The notes under the pieces were generated by a model. It saw nothing but the letters and a program-made list of their open reading frames with translations, was not told the origin of the DNA and did not search any database. Of a stretch of DNA of 43,671 nucleotides, positions 22,967 to 31,946 are shown one piece after another (positions within the stretch are counted from its first letter, which is position 1; every line of letters starts with the position of its first letter). This DNA comes from Nitrospirota bacterium (GTDB lineage Bacteria > Nitrospirota > Thermodesulfovibrionia > Thermodesulfovibrionales > UBA1546): positions 1-43,671 of the forward strand of contig JACQXE010000020.1 in assembly GCA_016208915.1 (NCBI GenBank), read 5' to 3'. The position numbers and the translations under genes were made by a program.

Positions 22967-23479
22967 ATGAAGGCATTGATGATTAGCGCAGACAATTTTG
23001 AGGACACAGAGCTTCTTGTCCCTTATTACCGTTTGAAGGAAGAAGGGATTCAGGTAGATGTCGCATCAATGAAAAAAGGGAAGATAAAGGGGAAGCACGG
23101 TTATGAGGTAGAGGTTGATAAGACGCTCAAGGAAGTTAAACCCGACGACTATGATATTCTCATCCTTCCCGGAGGCAGGGCACCTGAAACAATACGGAAG
23201 GAGAACGAAGCGATAGAGATTGCAAAACATTTTTTTCAGAAGAACAAACCTGTTTCTGCAATATGTCACGGGCCACAGACATTGATAACAGCAGGTGTTT
23301 TAAAAGGGAGACATGCTACCTGCTATAAATCAGTTGCACAGGAGATGAAGGATGCTGGGGCTGTTTACGAGGATAAAGAGGTGGTTGTAGACGGCAATCT
23401 CGTCACATCAAGACAACCCTCTGACTTGCCTGCATTCTTAAGGGAGACGATGAAGATGCTGAAGAGCCTTAAAAAGTAG
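22967..23479 (+). CDS. PfpI/DJ-1 family protein
   Basis: A 170-residue class I glutamine amidotransferase-like protein of the PfpI/YhbO type. The nucleophile elbow is SAICHGPQ (Cys100, His101) and the conserved acid is Glu12 in ADNFEDTEL. Members have been described as proteases, protein or nucleotide deglycases, and stress proteins, so the exact reaction is uncertain. AGGAGAGG lies 11 bp upstream of the ATG. It sits within the oxidative-stress block between ferritin-like and exported proteins. Confidence 0.88.
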   Translation: MKALMISADNFEDTELLVPYYRLKEEGIQVDVASMKKGKIKGKHGYEVEVDKTLKEVKPDDYDILILPGGRAPETIRKENEAIEIAKHFFQKNKPVSAICHGPQTLITAGVLKGRHATCYKSVAQEMKDAGAVYEDKEVVVDGNLVTSRQPSDLPAFLRETMKMLKSLKK

Positions 23480-23508
23480 GGAGAAGAGTTTTCAAGAGAG
23501 GAGGATTC

Positions 23509-23988
23509 ATGAAGAAAGCAGTTAGTTTCGTGCTTATCATCGGTTTTTCTTTAGCGATTCCTTATGCCGTATATTCTCATGAAAAAGGACATGAGATGGG
23601 AAAGACAAAGTTCACAAAACACTTTCATGAAAGCCTTTTCCAGGTTACAGGAAAGGGCGAATTCAGTGTAGAGGTTTTACTGGATGAGAAAGAATATAAG
23701 ATAGGCAAAAATGTCCTTGGCATTGTAATACATGATAAACATGACGAAGATGTGGAAGGTGCAGATATAAATGTTATGGTTAGGGTTGCAGGGGAGAGCG
23801 CTGAGCAACCAGCAGTTGTTGAGGAGAAAGGTGGCGGGCTGTATACCATAGCTAATGTGAATCTCCAAGGGGATGTCCGATGGGAACTGGTGATAAAAGT
23901 TAAAAAAAAGAAGATAGAAGATACGGCAATCTTTCTTTTTCCTGATGATATGAGAAACCGTAAGCCTGCCGGACAATATGAAAAGTAA
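23509..23988 (+). CDS. Exported FixH/YtkA-like protein
   Basis: A 159-residue protein with signal peptide (MKKAVSFVLIIGFSLAIPYAV, cleaved near YS-HE). The mature N-terminus is His-rich (HEKGHEMGKTKFTKHFHE), suggesting metal binding. The remainder is an immunoglobulin-like beta domain (VIHDKHDEDVEGADINVMVRV, GGGLYTIANVNLQGDVRWELVI) close to FixH/YtkA domains that occur with copper or heme-copper oxidase assembly. No oxidase genes are nearby. GAGAGGAGG marks the start. Confidence 0.7.
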   Translation: MKKAVSFVLIIGFSLAIPYAVYSHEKGHEMGKTKFTKHFHESLFQVTGKGEFSVEVLLDEKEYKIGKNVLGIVIHDKHDEDVEGADINVMVRVAGESAEQPAVVEEKGGGLYTIANVNLQGDVRWELVIKVKKKKIEDTAIFLFPDDMRNRKPAGQYEK

Positions 23989-24047
23989 GAAAGTCGGGCA
24001 AGGATGAGCATATTTGAGAACACAGCAGATAGCGTTCGAAGGAAATC

Positions 24048-24494
24048 ATGCCACATGCCGGATTGATGGATGCTGATGCCCTCGGACCTGAAAAGGCTCC
24101 CTTAATGAGGGCAAAACTCCATATTCGTGGAGGCAGGAGAAGACTGCGTCAGGGAAAGATATCAGCAGGGATAGTTACGCTTTATGATGCCCTAAATGCG
24201 GCAATGGAATGGTATATTATCTCACCAGAACGCAAAAGTGAACTTAAGATAAGAAACAATGATGATATGAGAAAAGATAGTGATGTTTTTGATGTGCTAA
24301 TTCGTTCAGGCGTGCTTGATGTAAAATTCGAGTATAAGACATTCGATTCTTTGGTCGAAAGGGCATTGAATCAGGAGATGCCGGATTATGATTATGCAGA
24401 AATTCTAAAAGGCATCGAGAAAATAATGATACAGCTCGGTGTCATGCCCTTTGATGAGAATGAGCTTCCGCCTGAAGATCCAAGGACATTTTAA
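24048..24494 (+). CDS. Conserved cytoplasmic protein of unknown function
   Basis: A 148-residue helical protein. The early part (RAKLHIRGGRRRLRQGKISAGIVTLYDALNAAMEWYI) is basic and resembles helical HEPN-like or small scaffold domains. The C-terminus is acidic (DENELPPEDPRTF). There is no signal peptide and no recognisable catalytic motif. AAGGAAA is a modest ribosome binding site. It follows the FixH-like gene by about 60 bp and precedes the YyaL-type gene. I do not recognise the family. Confidence 0.6.
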   Translation: MPHAGLMDADALGPEKAPLMRAKLHIRGGRRRLRQGKISAGIVTLYDALNAAMEWYIISPERKSELKIRNNDDMRKDSDVFDVLIRSGVLDVKFEYKTFDSLVERALNQEMPDYDYAEILKGIEKIMIQLGVMPFDENELPPEDPRTF

Positions 24495-24532
24495 GTTAGA
24501 ATGTATAAGATGCAGGATATATCTTAATTAAT

Positions 24533-26491
24533 ATGAACAGACTTTCTAATGAAAAATCTCCCTATCTCAGGCATTCTGCAGAGCAGAAGATAGACTGGTA
24601 TCCATGGTCTGAGAAGGCTTTTCAACGGGCTAAAGAGGAGGATAAGCCGGTATTCCTCAGCACTGGAGCTGTGTGGTGTCACTGGTGCCATGTGATGGCA
24701 AAAGAGTGCTTTGAAAATAGCGAGATAGTAGAACTCCTCAATGAAAACTACATATGTATAAAACTTGACAGGGATGAAAGGCCTGATATAGACAGGAGAT
24801 TTCAGCAGGCCGCTGTTGCTATGGGTTCCGGCGGAGGATGGCCTCTCAGCATGTTTTTAACCCCTGATAAAAAACCATTTTTTGGCGGCACATATTTTCC
24901 TCCTGAGGACAGTCAAGGCAGTCCTGGATTCAAAAAAATCCTTAGGACGGTAATGGAGTTTTACAAAACAAAAAGAGGCGATGTTGATCAATACACCCAG
25001 AAACTCACGAATTACCTCAAACCAGATAAGCTGATAAGCGGAGAAATAGGAATATCAATGGTTGACATTGTTATAAATGATATGCTCTCTGAATCTGATG
25101 CTCAGAACGGCGGATTTGGAACAGCTCCGAAATTCCAGATGCCAGGGGCAATGGAGTTTTTGATAAATCACTACTGTATTGCAGAAAAAAAATCTATTAA
25201 AACTGTTATCACAAATACCCTTAATGCAATGGCAAAGGGAGGATTCCATGACCAAATTGGAGAAGGTTTTCACAGGTATTCCACTGATGAGGCATGGATT
25301 ATTCCGCATTTTGAAAAGATGGCGGATGACAATGCATGGCTTTTAAGGAATTACATTGATGCATACAGTGTTTTTGGGGACGCATGTTTCCGAGCGGTTG
25401 CAGAGGGGATAATAAGATTTATAAGAGAGGTCTTATCTGATCCTGAAGGCTGTTTCTATGCGAGCCAGGATGCTGATGTCACGCCTGATGACGAAGGCGG
25501 ATATTTTACGTGGACAGATGAAGAATTCAAAAGCGTGCTTAACAGCGAAGAATATGAGATATTGCCCATGCATCTTTTTCATGAGAGAGGTGCAATGCGC
25601 CATGATAGGTCTAAAAAGGTATTGTACATTGCAATGGATATTCAAATTATTGCTGAGAAGACCGGTAAGGATATTAAAACAGTTTCTGAAATAGTTAATG
25701 CTGGCAAGAATAAGCTATTAAGAAAAAGAAAAACAAGAGAGACGCCTTTTATTGATAAGACATTCTATACGTCAATAAACTGTATGCTGATAACTTCTTA
25801 TCTTAAGGCCTTCAGGGTTATCAGGGATAATGCCTTAAGGGAATTTGCACTCAAGAGCCTCGAAAGGATAGTTGCTATGCATTTTGCAGGCAATGAACTC
25901 CTGCACACATATGGAGTAAAGGCTGTGCTTGATGATTATATCTATTTAACAGAGGCATTTGTTAACGCATATGAGGTTACAAGCGATTCGTTTTATCTTA
26001 ATCAGGCAGACAGACTTATGGAGTTATGCACTAAGAGATTCTGGGATGAAAATGAAGGAGGATTTTTCGATACAGATGAGGAGGTTCTTGGGATAAGACT
26101 TAAGGGCATCGAAGATATTCCGCATCCTTCTGCAAACTCTCTCGGAATTTTATTGTTACTCAAATTATACCATCTGACAGGCAAGGATGAATATCTTCGG
26201 CATTCAGAGAAGGCTCTGAAAATATTCGCATCAAGGGCAAAAGGAATGGGGATACATTCAGGATATTACTTCTGTGCGCTCGATGCGTATTTCCATCAGC
26301 TCAAGCTTACCATTCATTCCGCTCCTGACAGCGAATTGGCTAAGACAGCACTTTCATTATTCAGTCCGTACACGAGCATAGCCTATGGGGATGAGCGGGG
26401 ATATGTGCTTCCATGTGTAAAGACTGAATGTTACGAACCACTAACTACCACTGAAGAGATAAGGACATTTTTAATGGGGAGGCGAGGATAA
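24533..26491 (+). CDS. YyaL/DUF255 thioredoxin-domain protein
   Basis: A 652-residue cytoplasmic protein: an N-terminal thioredoxin-like DUF255 domain with NEKSPYLRHSA and CHWCHVM (Cys49, Cys52), then an (alpha/alpha)6 barrel of the AGE/glycosidase-like fold with GGFGTAPKFQMPG, GGFHDQIGEGFHRYSTDEAW and PHFEKM. This is the YyaL/spermatogenesis-associated protein 20 family. Its activity is unknown, though epimerase-like chemistry and redox roles have been suggested. Full length for the family, with no defects. The adjacent stress genes suggest redox work. Confidence 0.88.
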   Translation: MNRLSNEKSPYLRHSAEQKIDWYPWSEKAFQRAKEEDKPVFLSTGAVWCHWCHVMAKECFENSEIVELLNENYICIKLDRDERPDIDRRFQQAAVAMGSGGGWPLSMFLTPDKKPFFGGTYFPPEDSQGSPGFKKILRTVMEFYKTKRGDVDQYTQKLTNYLKPDKLISGEIGISMVDIVINDMLSESDAQNGGFGTAPKFQMPGAMEFLINHYCIAEKKSIKTVITNTLNAMAKGGFHDQIGEGFHRYSTDEAWIIPHFEKMADDNAWLLRNYIDAYSVFGDACFRAVAEGIIRFIREVLSDPEGCFYASQDADVTPDDEGGYFTWTDEEFKSVLNSEEYEILPMHLFHERGAMRHDRSKKVLYIAMDIQIIAEKTGKDIKTVSEIVNAGKNKLLRKRKTRETPFIDKTFYTSINCMLITSYLKAFRVIRDNALREFALKSLERIVAMHFAGNELLHTYGVKAVLDDYIYLTEAFVNAYEVTSDSFYLNQADRLMELCTKRFWDENEGGFFDTDEEVLGIRLKGIEDIPHPSANSLGILLLLKLYHLTGKDEYLRHSEKALKIFASRAKGMGIHSGYYFCALDAYFHQLKLTIHSAPDSELAKTALSLFSPYTSIAYGDERGYVLPCVKTECYEPLTTTEEIRTFLMGRRG

Positions 26492-26496
26492 TAAAA

Positions 26497-26556
26497 ATGA
26501 AAAAAAACAGGCTTCCGCCGGGACAGATACGGATAGGGTGTGCGATATCAGGTTGA
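26497..26556 (+). pseudogene. Nineteen-codon remnant, possibly of a sulfite-oxidase-like gene
   Basis: The frame MKKNRLPPGQIRIGCAISG-stop begins 6 bp after the DUF255 stop. The RLPPGQ word is typical of the N-terminus of sulfite-oxidase-like molybdopterin proteins, but the conserved continuation is missing. It may be the stump of a deleted gene or an accidental frame. Confidence 0.25.
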
Positions 26557-26644
26557 TCTGTATTGTAAAAACTGGTGACATAAGTCTTAAAAGATGAGAT
26601 AATTATAAAAGTGGGCATGGCAAGATAAAATTTAGGAGGTGTTT

Positions 26645-27277
26645 ATGGATGTTATCCATGTAATAAAAGAAAGACGTTCAATTAATTTCTTTGAAACAGG
26701 GAAAGAACTCCCGAATAATAAGTTAAACGAGTTGCTTGAGATAGCGAATCTTTCACCATCCTCATTCAATCTTCAGCCCTGGAAGGTTATTGTTGTAAAA
26801 GACCCTGAGAGGAAGAATGCCCTGAGAAGATGTGCATTTGACCAGCCGAAGGTAGAGGAGGCATCTGCAGTGTTGATTATGATTGCTGACCCAAACGCTG
26901 TTGAGGAAAACATAGACAGGATGCTCGACAGCTGGCAGGAATTAGGATATATGAAACCAGAGATGAGAGATACATATAAAGGAATGGCACAGAACCTCTA
27001 CGGCTCTCCTGACAGCATGAAGAGAAAGTTTTTTGCGGTAAAAAATACCTCTCTGTTTGCCATGAACCTTATGATTGCGGCAAAGGGGCTTGGGCTTGAA
27101 ACTCACCCTATGGACGGCTTTGATGAAGAATGCATCAAAAAGGAGTTCAAGATACCTTCTGACAATATAATCCCGATGCTTGTTGCAGTCGGATATCTCA
27201 AATCAGGGATAAAGCTTCTGCCGAGGGCATTCAGGAGAAAGGTTGAGGAGTTTGTGAAATTTGAAAAATATCAATAA
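26645..27277 (+). CDS. Nitroreductase-family flavoprotein
   Basis: A 210-residue FMN-dependent oxidoreductase. The N-terminal VIKERRSINFFETG binds FMN phosphate in this family, followed by LSPSSFNLQPWKVIVV and a C-terminal LVAVGYLK. These enzymes reduce nitro compounds, quinones or flavin. The natural substrate cannot be assigned. ATG 26645 follows AGGAGG at correct spacing. The in-frame GTG 26639 lies inside that site. Structured repeat copy 2 starts 11 bp after the stop, between this gene and a ferritin-like gene. Confidence 0.88.
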   Translation: MDVIHVIKERRSINFFETGKELPNNKLNELLEIANLSPSSFNLQPWKVIVVKDPERKNALRRCAFDQPKVEEASAVLIMIADPNAVEENIDRMLDSWQELGYMKPEMRDTYKGMAQNLYGSPDSMKRKFFAVKNTSLFAMNLMIAAKGLGLETHPMDGFDEECIKKEFKIPSDNIIPMLVAVGYLKSGIKLLPRAFRRKVEEFVKFEKYQ

Positions 27278-27288
27278 TTAATGTTGAG

Positions 27289-27418
27289 AAGGCAGGATAT
27301 GATATTTAAGCGGATTTTTTTTGCTGATATTCCGACAGTATGCATAAAAATAATCGAGAGGCAAAAACCTCGGAGGTCGTAAGGCCGAGAATGATGCGAA
27401 AATATTATATCCTGCCTT
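27289..27418 (+). repeat. Structured intergenic element, copy 2
   Basis: AAGGCAGGATATGATATTT (27289-27307) pairs with AAATATTATATCCTGCCTT (27400-27418) over 19 positions with a single G-U wobble on the plus strand. The core is AGCGG, TTTTTTTTGCTGATATTCC, GAGG-CAAAAA-CCTC, GGTC-GTAA-GGCC and CGAGAATGATGCGAA. It lies between two co-directional genes, so it is probably transcribed with them. Confidence 0.85.
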
Positions 27419-27448
27419 AATTAGATATAACAGAAGGGAGAGTTTAGA

Positions 27449-27991
27449 ATGGTCACAGGCAAGGAAGATCTGATGCAGTCGCTGATTGAGGCGTATCTCA
27501 TGGAGAAGGGGACGATGGAGTTTTATTCCCGTGCCGCTGATAAGGTGATAGACCCTGAGGTTAAAAAAACATTCAGAAGCCTTTCTTCATGGGAAGAAAG
27601 GCACATGGATTTTATCAGGTTTCTATATCAGTCTGTTATGGACGATAGGGATATCATAGGATTCGAGCAGTTCAAGGATAAAACTGATACTCTTTTCACA
27701 GAGGCAGGGATTCCTGTAAAGGAACTTGAGGGCAGAATTGAGCAGAAGGATTTTTCTAATGACATGGAAGCAATAACGCTTGCTCTCGATATAGAGGGGG
27801 GGGCATACAGGCTTTACAGAGGTCTCTCGCAAAGCGCTGGGGATAGCAATGCCAGGGTTGTATTTCAGGAAATGATGGAATACGAGGCAAAGCATATAGA
27901 TTACCTTCAGAAGATTAGCGTTAATTACCTTAAAAATGTGAGTGTTGAGTATCTTAAAAAGATGAGGGAGAGACTTACCGACAATTCATGA
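27449..27991 (+). CDS. Rubrerythrin-like ferritin-family protein
   Basis: A 180-residue helical protein with two halves of a di-iron bundle: LMEKGTMEFYSRAADKV with SSWEERHMDFIRF, and ALDIEGGAYRLYRGL with MMEYEAKHIDYL. The ExxRH and EAKH motifs supply metal ligands. No rubredoxin domain is present, so it matches the short rubrerythrin-like or YciF-type proteins of anaerobes. GGGAGAG precedes the ATG. A related gene follows 13 bp downstream, probably an ancient duplication. Predicted role is peroxide or iron detoxification. Confidence 0.82.
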   Translation: MVTGKEDLMQSLIEAYLMEKGTMEFYSRAADKVIDPEVKKTFRSLSSWEERHMDFIRFLYQSVMDDRDIIGFEQFKDKTDTLFTEAGIPVKELEGRIEQKDFSNDMEAITLALDIEGGAYRLYRGLSQSAGDSNARVVFQEMMEYEAKHIDYLQKISVNYLKNVSVEYLKKMRERLTDNS

Positions 27992-28004
27992 ATGGAGGTA
28001 TATA

Positions 28005-28505
28005 ATGAATGCAATTGATATAGCAATAAAGATGGAAACAGATGCAATAAATTTTTACAAGACAGCATCCGAAAAGGTAAATCATCTGGTCGGCAAAAAG
28101 ATGTTCCTGACAATAGCAGAGGACGAGAAAAGGCATCTTGATATGCTTACACAGATATTCAAAGGGCTTGATCTGACAATTCTTGATGTCAGTCCGATGA
28201 ACAATATTAAGACAGTCTTTGAGGAAATGAAGGATGAGATGATGGAAAGGGTTGAGGCAACACAAGATGAACTTGAGGCATTCAGGATCGCCATGGACAT
28301 GGAGAAGAAAGGAATCACATTTTACAAGAAAGAGGCATTAGAAGCAGGGACAAACAAGGAGAAAGCCCTTTTTGAAAGGCTTGTGCATGAGGAAGAACAG
28401 CATTACAATATATTTGCAAATACATATTTTTTTCTTTCTGATACTGGAAACTGGTTTATGGGAGAGGAACATACTATTTTTGACGGCGGCACCCCATGGG
28501 CGTAA
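28005..28505 (+). CDS. Second rubrerythrin-like ferritin-family protein
   Basis: A 166-residue helical di-iron protein: MNAIDIAIKMETDAINFYKTA with EDEKRHLDMLTQ, and AMDMEKKGITFYKKEALEA with VHEEEQHYNIF. The carboxylate/His pattern is that of the rubrerythrin domain, again without a rubredoxin module. The tail (NWFMGEEHTIFDGGTPWA) is found in relatives of the ferritin-like type in anaerobic bacteria. It follows the previous ferritin-like gene by 13 bp with TGGAGG as ribosome binding site, so the two are one operon. Confidence 0.84.
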   Translation: MNAIDIAIKMETDAINFYKTASEKVNHLVGKKMFLTIAEDEKRHLDMLTQIFKGLDLTILDVSPMNNIKTVFEEMKDEMMERVEATQDELEAFRIAMDMEKKGITFYKKEALEAGTNKEKALFERLVHEEEQHYNIFANTYFFLSDTGNWFMGEEHTIFDGGTPWA

Positions 28506-28519
28506 ATTAACAGTTGAAA

Positions 28520-29530
28520 ATGGAAGTAATTAAGCTTGACAGAATACCTCAGAAGATTCTCGTAATCAAACCGAGTTCTCTCGGTGATATAGTCCACAGT
28601 CTGCCTTTTCTCAATACGCTCAGAGAAAGTTTTCCAAGATCCGAGATACACTGGGTTGTTGCAAGGGGACTCGAAGGACTCCTTGAAGGCCATCCCATGA
28701 TAAACAAACTCTGGATTATTAATAAAGATGAATGGAAAAAGATAAGGAAAGTGAAAGGCACAATAAAGGAGATAAGGGCACTTTTCAGTTTATTAAAAAG
28801 AGAGAAGTTTGATCTCGTAGTTGATCTCCAGGGGCTGATGAGGAGTAGTATTCTCGCGGCTGCGACAGGTGCTTCTCTGAGAATAGGGTTTAAAGAGGCA
28901 AGGGAAGGCAGCAGGATGTTTTACACCCATAGAGTTACAGGTGGAAGGGATATCCATGCAGTTGACAGATATCTTAAGATTGCAGAATTCCTTGGGTGCG
29001 ACATCTCAGAAGTGCAATTTCCTTTTCCTTTGTTTGAACTTTCAACTTTCAAATTGCAGCTTCCGGAAGAATATGCCGTTATTGTGCCGGGCGCAAGATG
29101 GAAGACCAAGAGATGGCCTCCTGAGAGATTTGGAGAGCTTGCATCAATGTTGCCGCTAAGGTTTTTTGTTGCCGGCAGCAAATCAGATATGGATATAGCA
29201 GACAGAGTTGTAAAAAACTCTAAGGGTAATGCCGTATCTATGGCAGGCAAAACCAGCATCAAGGAACTGATAGAACTAATGCGTAGGGCAAGGGTTGTTG
29301 TGAGTAATGATTCAGGGCCTATGCATGTGGCAGCTGCCTTTCATGTGCCTGTCTTTGCAATATTCGGGCCTACCAATCCTTTGAGAACAGGCCCTTATGG
29401 AAGCGGACATTTCATAATCAGAAAGGAGCTTGAATGCTTGCCGTGTTATAAGAAGAACTGCAGGTCTGTCCGTTGCATGGATATGATAGATGTTTCTATG
29501 GTAGCTGACATTATTAAAATGAACTGGTAA
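28520..29530 (+). CDS. Heptosyltransferase I-like (WaaC family)
   Basis: A 336-residue GT9 glycosyltransferase, predicted to add heptose to the Kdo region of lipid A-core on the inner membrane's cytoplasmic face. It has ILVIKPSSLGDIVHSLPFL (the family start, with Asp18-like residue), VVDLQGLMRSS, the nucleotide-sugar motif VSNDSGPMHVAAAF and a Cys-rich CLPCYKKNCRSVRCMD. ATG 28520 is preferred to TTG 28514. A two-unit AACTTTC tandem (29037-29050) encodes part of a loop in the middle of the protein. A second heptosyltransferase is encoded at 40936. Confidence 0.85.
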   Translation: MEVIKLDRIPQKILVIKPSSLGDIVHSLPFLNTLRESFPRSEIHWVVARGLEGLLEGHPMINKLWIINKDEWKKIRKVKGTIKEIRALFSLLKREKFDLVVDLQGLMRSSILAAATGASLRIGFKEAREGSRMFYTHRVTGGRDIHAVDRYLKIAEFLGCDISEVQFPFPLFELSTFKLQLPEEYAVIVPGARWKTKRWPPERFGELASMLPLRFFVAGSKSDMDIADRVVKNSKGNAVSMAGKTSIKELIELMRRARVVVSNDSGPMHVAAAFHVPVFAIFGPTNPLRTGPYGSGHFIIRKELECLPCYKKNCRSVRCMDMIDVSMVADIIKMNW

Positions 29531-29574
29531 AATTAATTGGATTCAGACAGGGTATTTGATGCGTTGGATATGAC

Positions 29575-29877
29575 ATGAAACTTGGCATACTTGTAAATAA
29601 AGAAAGACATCTAAGAGAAATTATAGAAATTACAATGGCTGCTGTTTCCAAAGGGCATAGAGTAAATATCTTTGTTGTAGAAGAAGGTGTAAATATCTTG
29701 AGCAATCCTGACTTTATAAGGCTTCATGAAATCAATGGCGTCAGAATAAGCTTCTGTGATTACAGCTCAAAGGAGCTTAATATTTTTAAAGAAAACATAC
29801 CTGAAGAAATAATCTGCGGCAGTCAGATGAATAATGCAGCTATGGTTCACGAATCAGACAGGGTTATAGTTTTGTAG
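29575..29877 (+). CDS. DsrE-like sulfur-trafficking protein
   Basis: A 100-residue Rossmann-like protein of the DsrE/DsrF-like family. MKLGILVNKERHLREIIEITMAA is the first strand-helix, RISFCDYSSKE holds Cys61 at the position often used as a sulfur acceptor, and EIICGSQMNNAAM holds Cys81. Such proteins relay sulfane sulfur in TusBCD/DsrEFH systems. It is followed after 15 bp by a 56-codon frame that looks like a short DsrH/TusB, which supports the reading. No DsrF gene is present. Confidence 0.65.
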   Translation: MKLGILVNKERHLREIIEITMAAVSKGHRVNIFVVEEGVNILSNPDFIRLHEINGVRISFCDYSSKELNIFKENIPEEIICGSQMNNAAMVHESDRVIVL

Positions 29878-29892
29878 CATGGGAGATTGTTT

Positions 29893-30063
29893 ATGAAAAT
29901 TCTGCATATTCTCAGTGAAGGGCCTAAGATATTGTCGGATCAGATAATAGCTGTTCAGTCAGAAGAACACGAGGTGAAAGTAATTGACCTTACTAAAAAG
30001 GCCGTATCATATGAGAAAATAATAGATGCTATCTTTTTATTCGATAGGGTCATATCCTGGTAA
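29893..30063 (+). CDS. Small DsrH/TusB-like protein
   Basis: A 56-residue frame immediately after the DsrE-like gene, too short for common gene-finding cut-offs. It has GGGAGA before the ATG. It starts MKILHILSEGPK and ends DAIFLFDRVISW. The C-terminal aromatic-W ending is typical of DsrH/TusB proteins, though those are about 95 residues long, so this would be a minimal form. It lacks cysteine, so it would not carry sulfur itself. Probably a subunit paired with the DsrE-like protein. Confidence 0.5.
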   Translation: MKILHILSEGPKILSDQIIAVQSEEHEVKVIDLTKKAVSYEKIIDAIFLFDRVISW

Positions 30064-30084
30064 CAGGTAGAAATCCGGATTCCA

Positions 30085-31884
30085 ATGGTTGAAAATCAGC
30101 GGAGTTGCAAAAAAGGCTTTGCAACGCTGATTATTGTTCTCCTTGCAATTTCTGCATATCCTGCCCTATATCTCTTCAGATCTTTGGATGACAACCGTTT
30201 GTCAAGCTGGAATGACGCATTTGCAGGAGTGGAACCCTTCAGTTTTTTTCTCATCCTCACAGCAGGCATTGTATGTGCATATATAATCTCAAGATTCTCG
30301 TCTCTGGAAAAAAATCCTGTTATTTTTCTTTTCCCGGTTTCATATGTTATCCCAGCATTATTTTGGAATGAACCTGAAATTATTTTGGATGCGTCAAGAT
30401 ATTTTACTCAGGCAAAACATCTTGAGGTCTATGGCATCAGCTATTTCTTTCAGGAATGGGGCAGGGATATCTCTGTGTGGACAGATCTTCCTGTAGTGCC
30501 TTTTCTTTACGGCCTCATCTTCAAATTCTTTGGAGAGTCAAGGATTTATATACAGGTTTTTACTTCGCTTCTTTTTTCCATGTCAGCAGTGCTTACCTAT
30601 CTGATCGGAAAGATGCTTTGGGATAAGGATACGGGTTTTTACGGCGCACTTCTTTTTCTCGGTATTCCCTACATGTTCACACAGGTACCGTTAATGCTTG
30701 TGGATATTCCTACATTATTTTTTCTAACGCTTTCTATTTCTACCTTAATAATGGCGCTCGAGAAGGGGGGGTGTTTTATTCTGCTGTCCTCATTCAGTAT
30801 ATTTCTTACTGTTTTTTCGAAATATTCAACATGGCTTATGCTTTCGGTTCTGGTTGTTGTAGTTATTGTGGTTTTAATTCGAAACTCTCGCCTCGGTCCG
30901 CGCTCGGGCGGATTCCCGCCTCGGGCGGGTCGCCCCCGCACTCAGGCGGGTTCGCCGAGGAGAAGAGGAGACGCCGAGGAGAATGAGTCGTCTGGGGCGA
31001 CAAAACTCAAAACTCAAAACTACATTTATAGAAGTTCTATAATCGGAGTGATTACAGGATTATTGATTTTTACATTTGTCTGGTATAAATATGATGTCTT
31101 TTCAGAGCAGATTAATCTCTTGCTGACTTATCAGAAACCCAGGCTAAGGAGGTGGGGAGAGAGCTTTATCTCGACCTTCTTTTTCCAGATACATCCGTTC
31201 ATAACTATTGCAGCATTATATTCTGTTTATGCTTCTTTCAGGAAAAGGGATCTGAAATATGCAATCATAATCTGGCTGGTGCTGCTGGTGCTCTTATTTC
31301 AGATAAAAAGAATGAGATACATTTTACCGGTTTTGCCGATGATAAGCCTTATGGCCTCTTACGGGCTTATGCATATTAAAGACAGGATGATAGTAAGGTT
31401 CATATCTTTATCAGTTGTTGTATCATCTGTGATTCTTGCATTTTTTGTTTTTCGTCCTTTTATTGAGAAAACAAGCAGCATAAATATAAGGGATGCTGGA
31501 ATATATCTCAACTCTTTCGGCATGGACAAAATTGAGGTTTTTATTGTCATAGACCATAATTCTGAGATAAATCCTTCTGTCTATGTGCCCATGCTTGATC
31601 TTTTTACGGATGGAAAGATTCATTATGAATATGATACCTCACAACCGCTAATGGAGAAGATAGAAACGTCGCCGCTGAGGTTTACATGGACATATAAAAA
31701 TCCGAGATATTATTCATCACTGAAAGCAGACAGTGGTCAGACTGTTGTTGTAATATCAGACAGGTCAAATCCAATGTTGCCTCCTGATATTGAAGATAAG
31801 GTAAAGAGACTGCATATATCCAAGAGATTGAACATTAGCGATGATGTATATCGTAATCAGGTTTTTATGACTGTATATCACTGA
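30085..31884 (+). CDS. GT39-like membrane glycosyltransferase with GC-rich insert
   Basis: A 599-residue polytopic protein with about eleven membrane helices, resembling PMT/ArnT-type GT39 transferases that use lipid-linked sugars. A periplasmic loop (DASRYFTQAKHLEVYG) follows the second helix, and PYMFTQVPLMLVDIPTLFF matches the family's helix after it. Residues 266-312 are foreign: a basic, Gly/Arg/Pro/Ser-rich segment encoded by the GC-rich insert at 30880-31020, placed between two hydrophobic helices and keeping the frame. The rest looks intact. Its acceptor is unknown, but it lies between heptosyltransferase and flavoprotein genes. Confidence 0.75.
   Translation: MVENQRSCKKGFATLIIVLLAISAYPALYLFRSLDDNRLSSWNDAFAGVEPFSFFLILTAGIVCAYIISRFSSLEKNPVIFLFPVSYVIPALFWNEPEIILDASRYFTQAKHLEVYGISYFFQEWGRDISVWTDLPVVPFLYGLIFKFFGESRIYIQVFTSLLFSMSAVLTYLIGKMLWDKDTGFYGALLFLGIPYMFTQVPLMLVDIPTLFFLTLSISTLIMALEKGGCFILLSSFSIFLTVFSKYSTWLMLSVLVVVVIVVLIRNSRLGPRSGGFPPRAGRPRTQAGSPRRRGDAEENESSGATKLKTQNYIYRSSIIGVITGLLIFTFVWYKYDVFSEQINLLLTYQKPRLRRWGESFISTFFFQIHPFITIAALYSVYASFRKRDLKYAIIIWLVLLVLLFQIKRMRYILPVLPMISLMASYGLMHIKDRMIVRFISLSVVVSSVILAFFVFRPFIEKTSSINIRDAGIYLNSFGMDKIEVFIVIDHNSEINPSVYVPMLDLFTDGKIHYEYDTSQPLMEKIETSPLRFTWTYKNPRYYSSLKADSGQTVVVISDRSNPMLPPDIEDKVKRLHISKRLNISDDVYRNQVFMTVYH
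30880..31020 (+). repeat. GC-rich in-frame insert with hairpins and heptad tail
   Basis: About 141 bp of much higher GC than its surroundings, with nested hairpins such as GGCGG-ATTC-CCGCC and CGGGCG-GGT-CGCCCC, a CAGGCGGGTTCGCC unit, AGAAGAGGAGACGCCGAGGAGA, and a tail of three CAAAACT heptads (31001-31021). The segment is out of character with the gene, so it is best read as an inserted repeat element that kept the frame. Confidence 0.75.
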
Positions 31885-31946
31885 TTCCGGTTTTCATAGA
31901 TATTTAAGCAAATTTATTTCTTATAAAAAACATTAATAGCTAATCG

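Noticed and set aside
23625-24056. Antisense frame of 143 residues
   Set aside because: It lies wholly opposite the FixH-like gene, lacks a ribosome binding site and has the composition of a shadow frame. The same applies to 3106-3429 minus and 28921-29262 minus.
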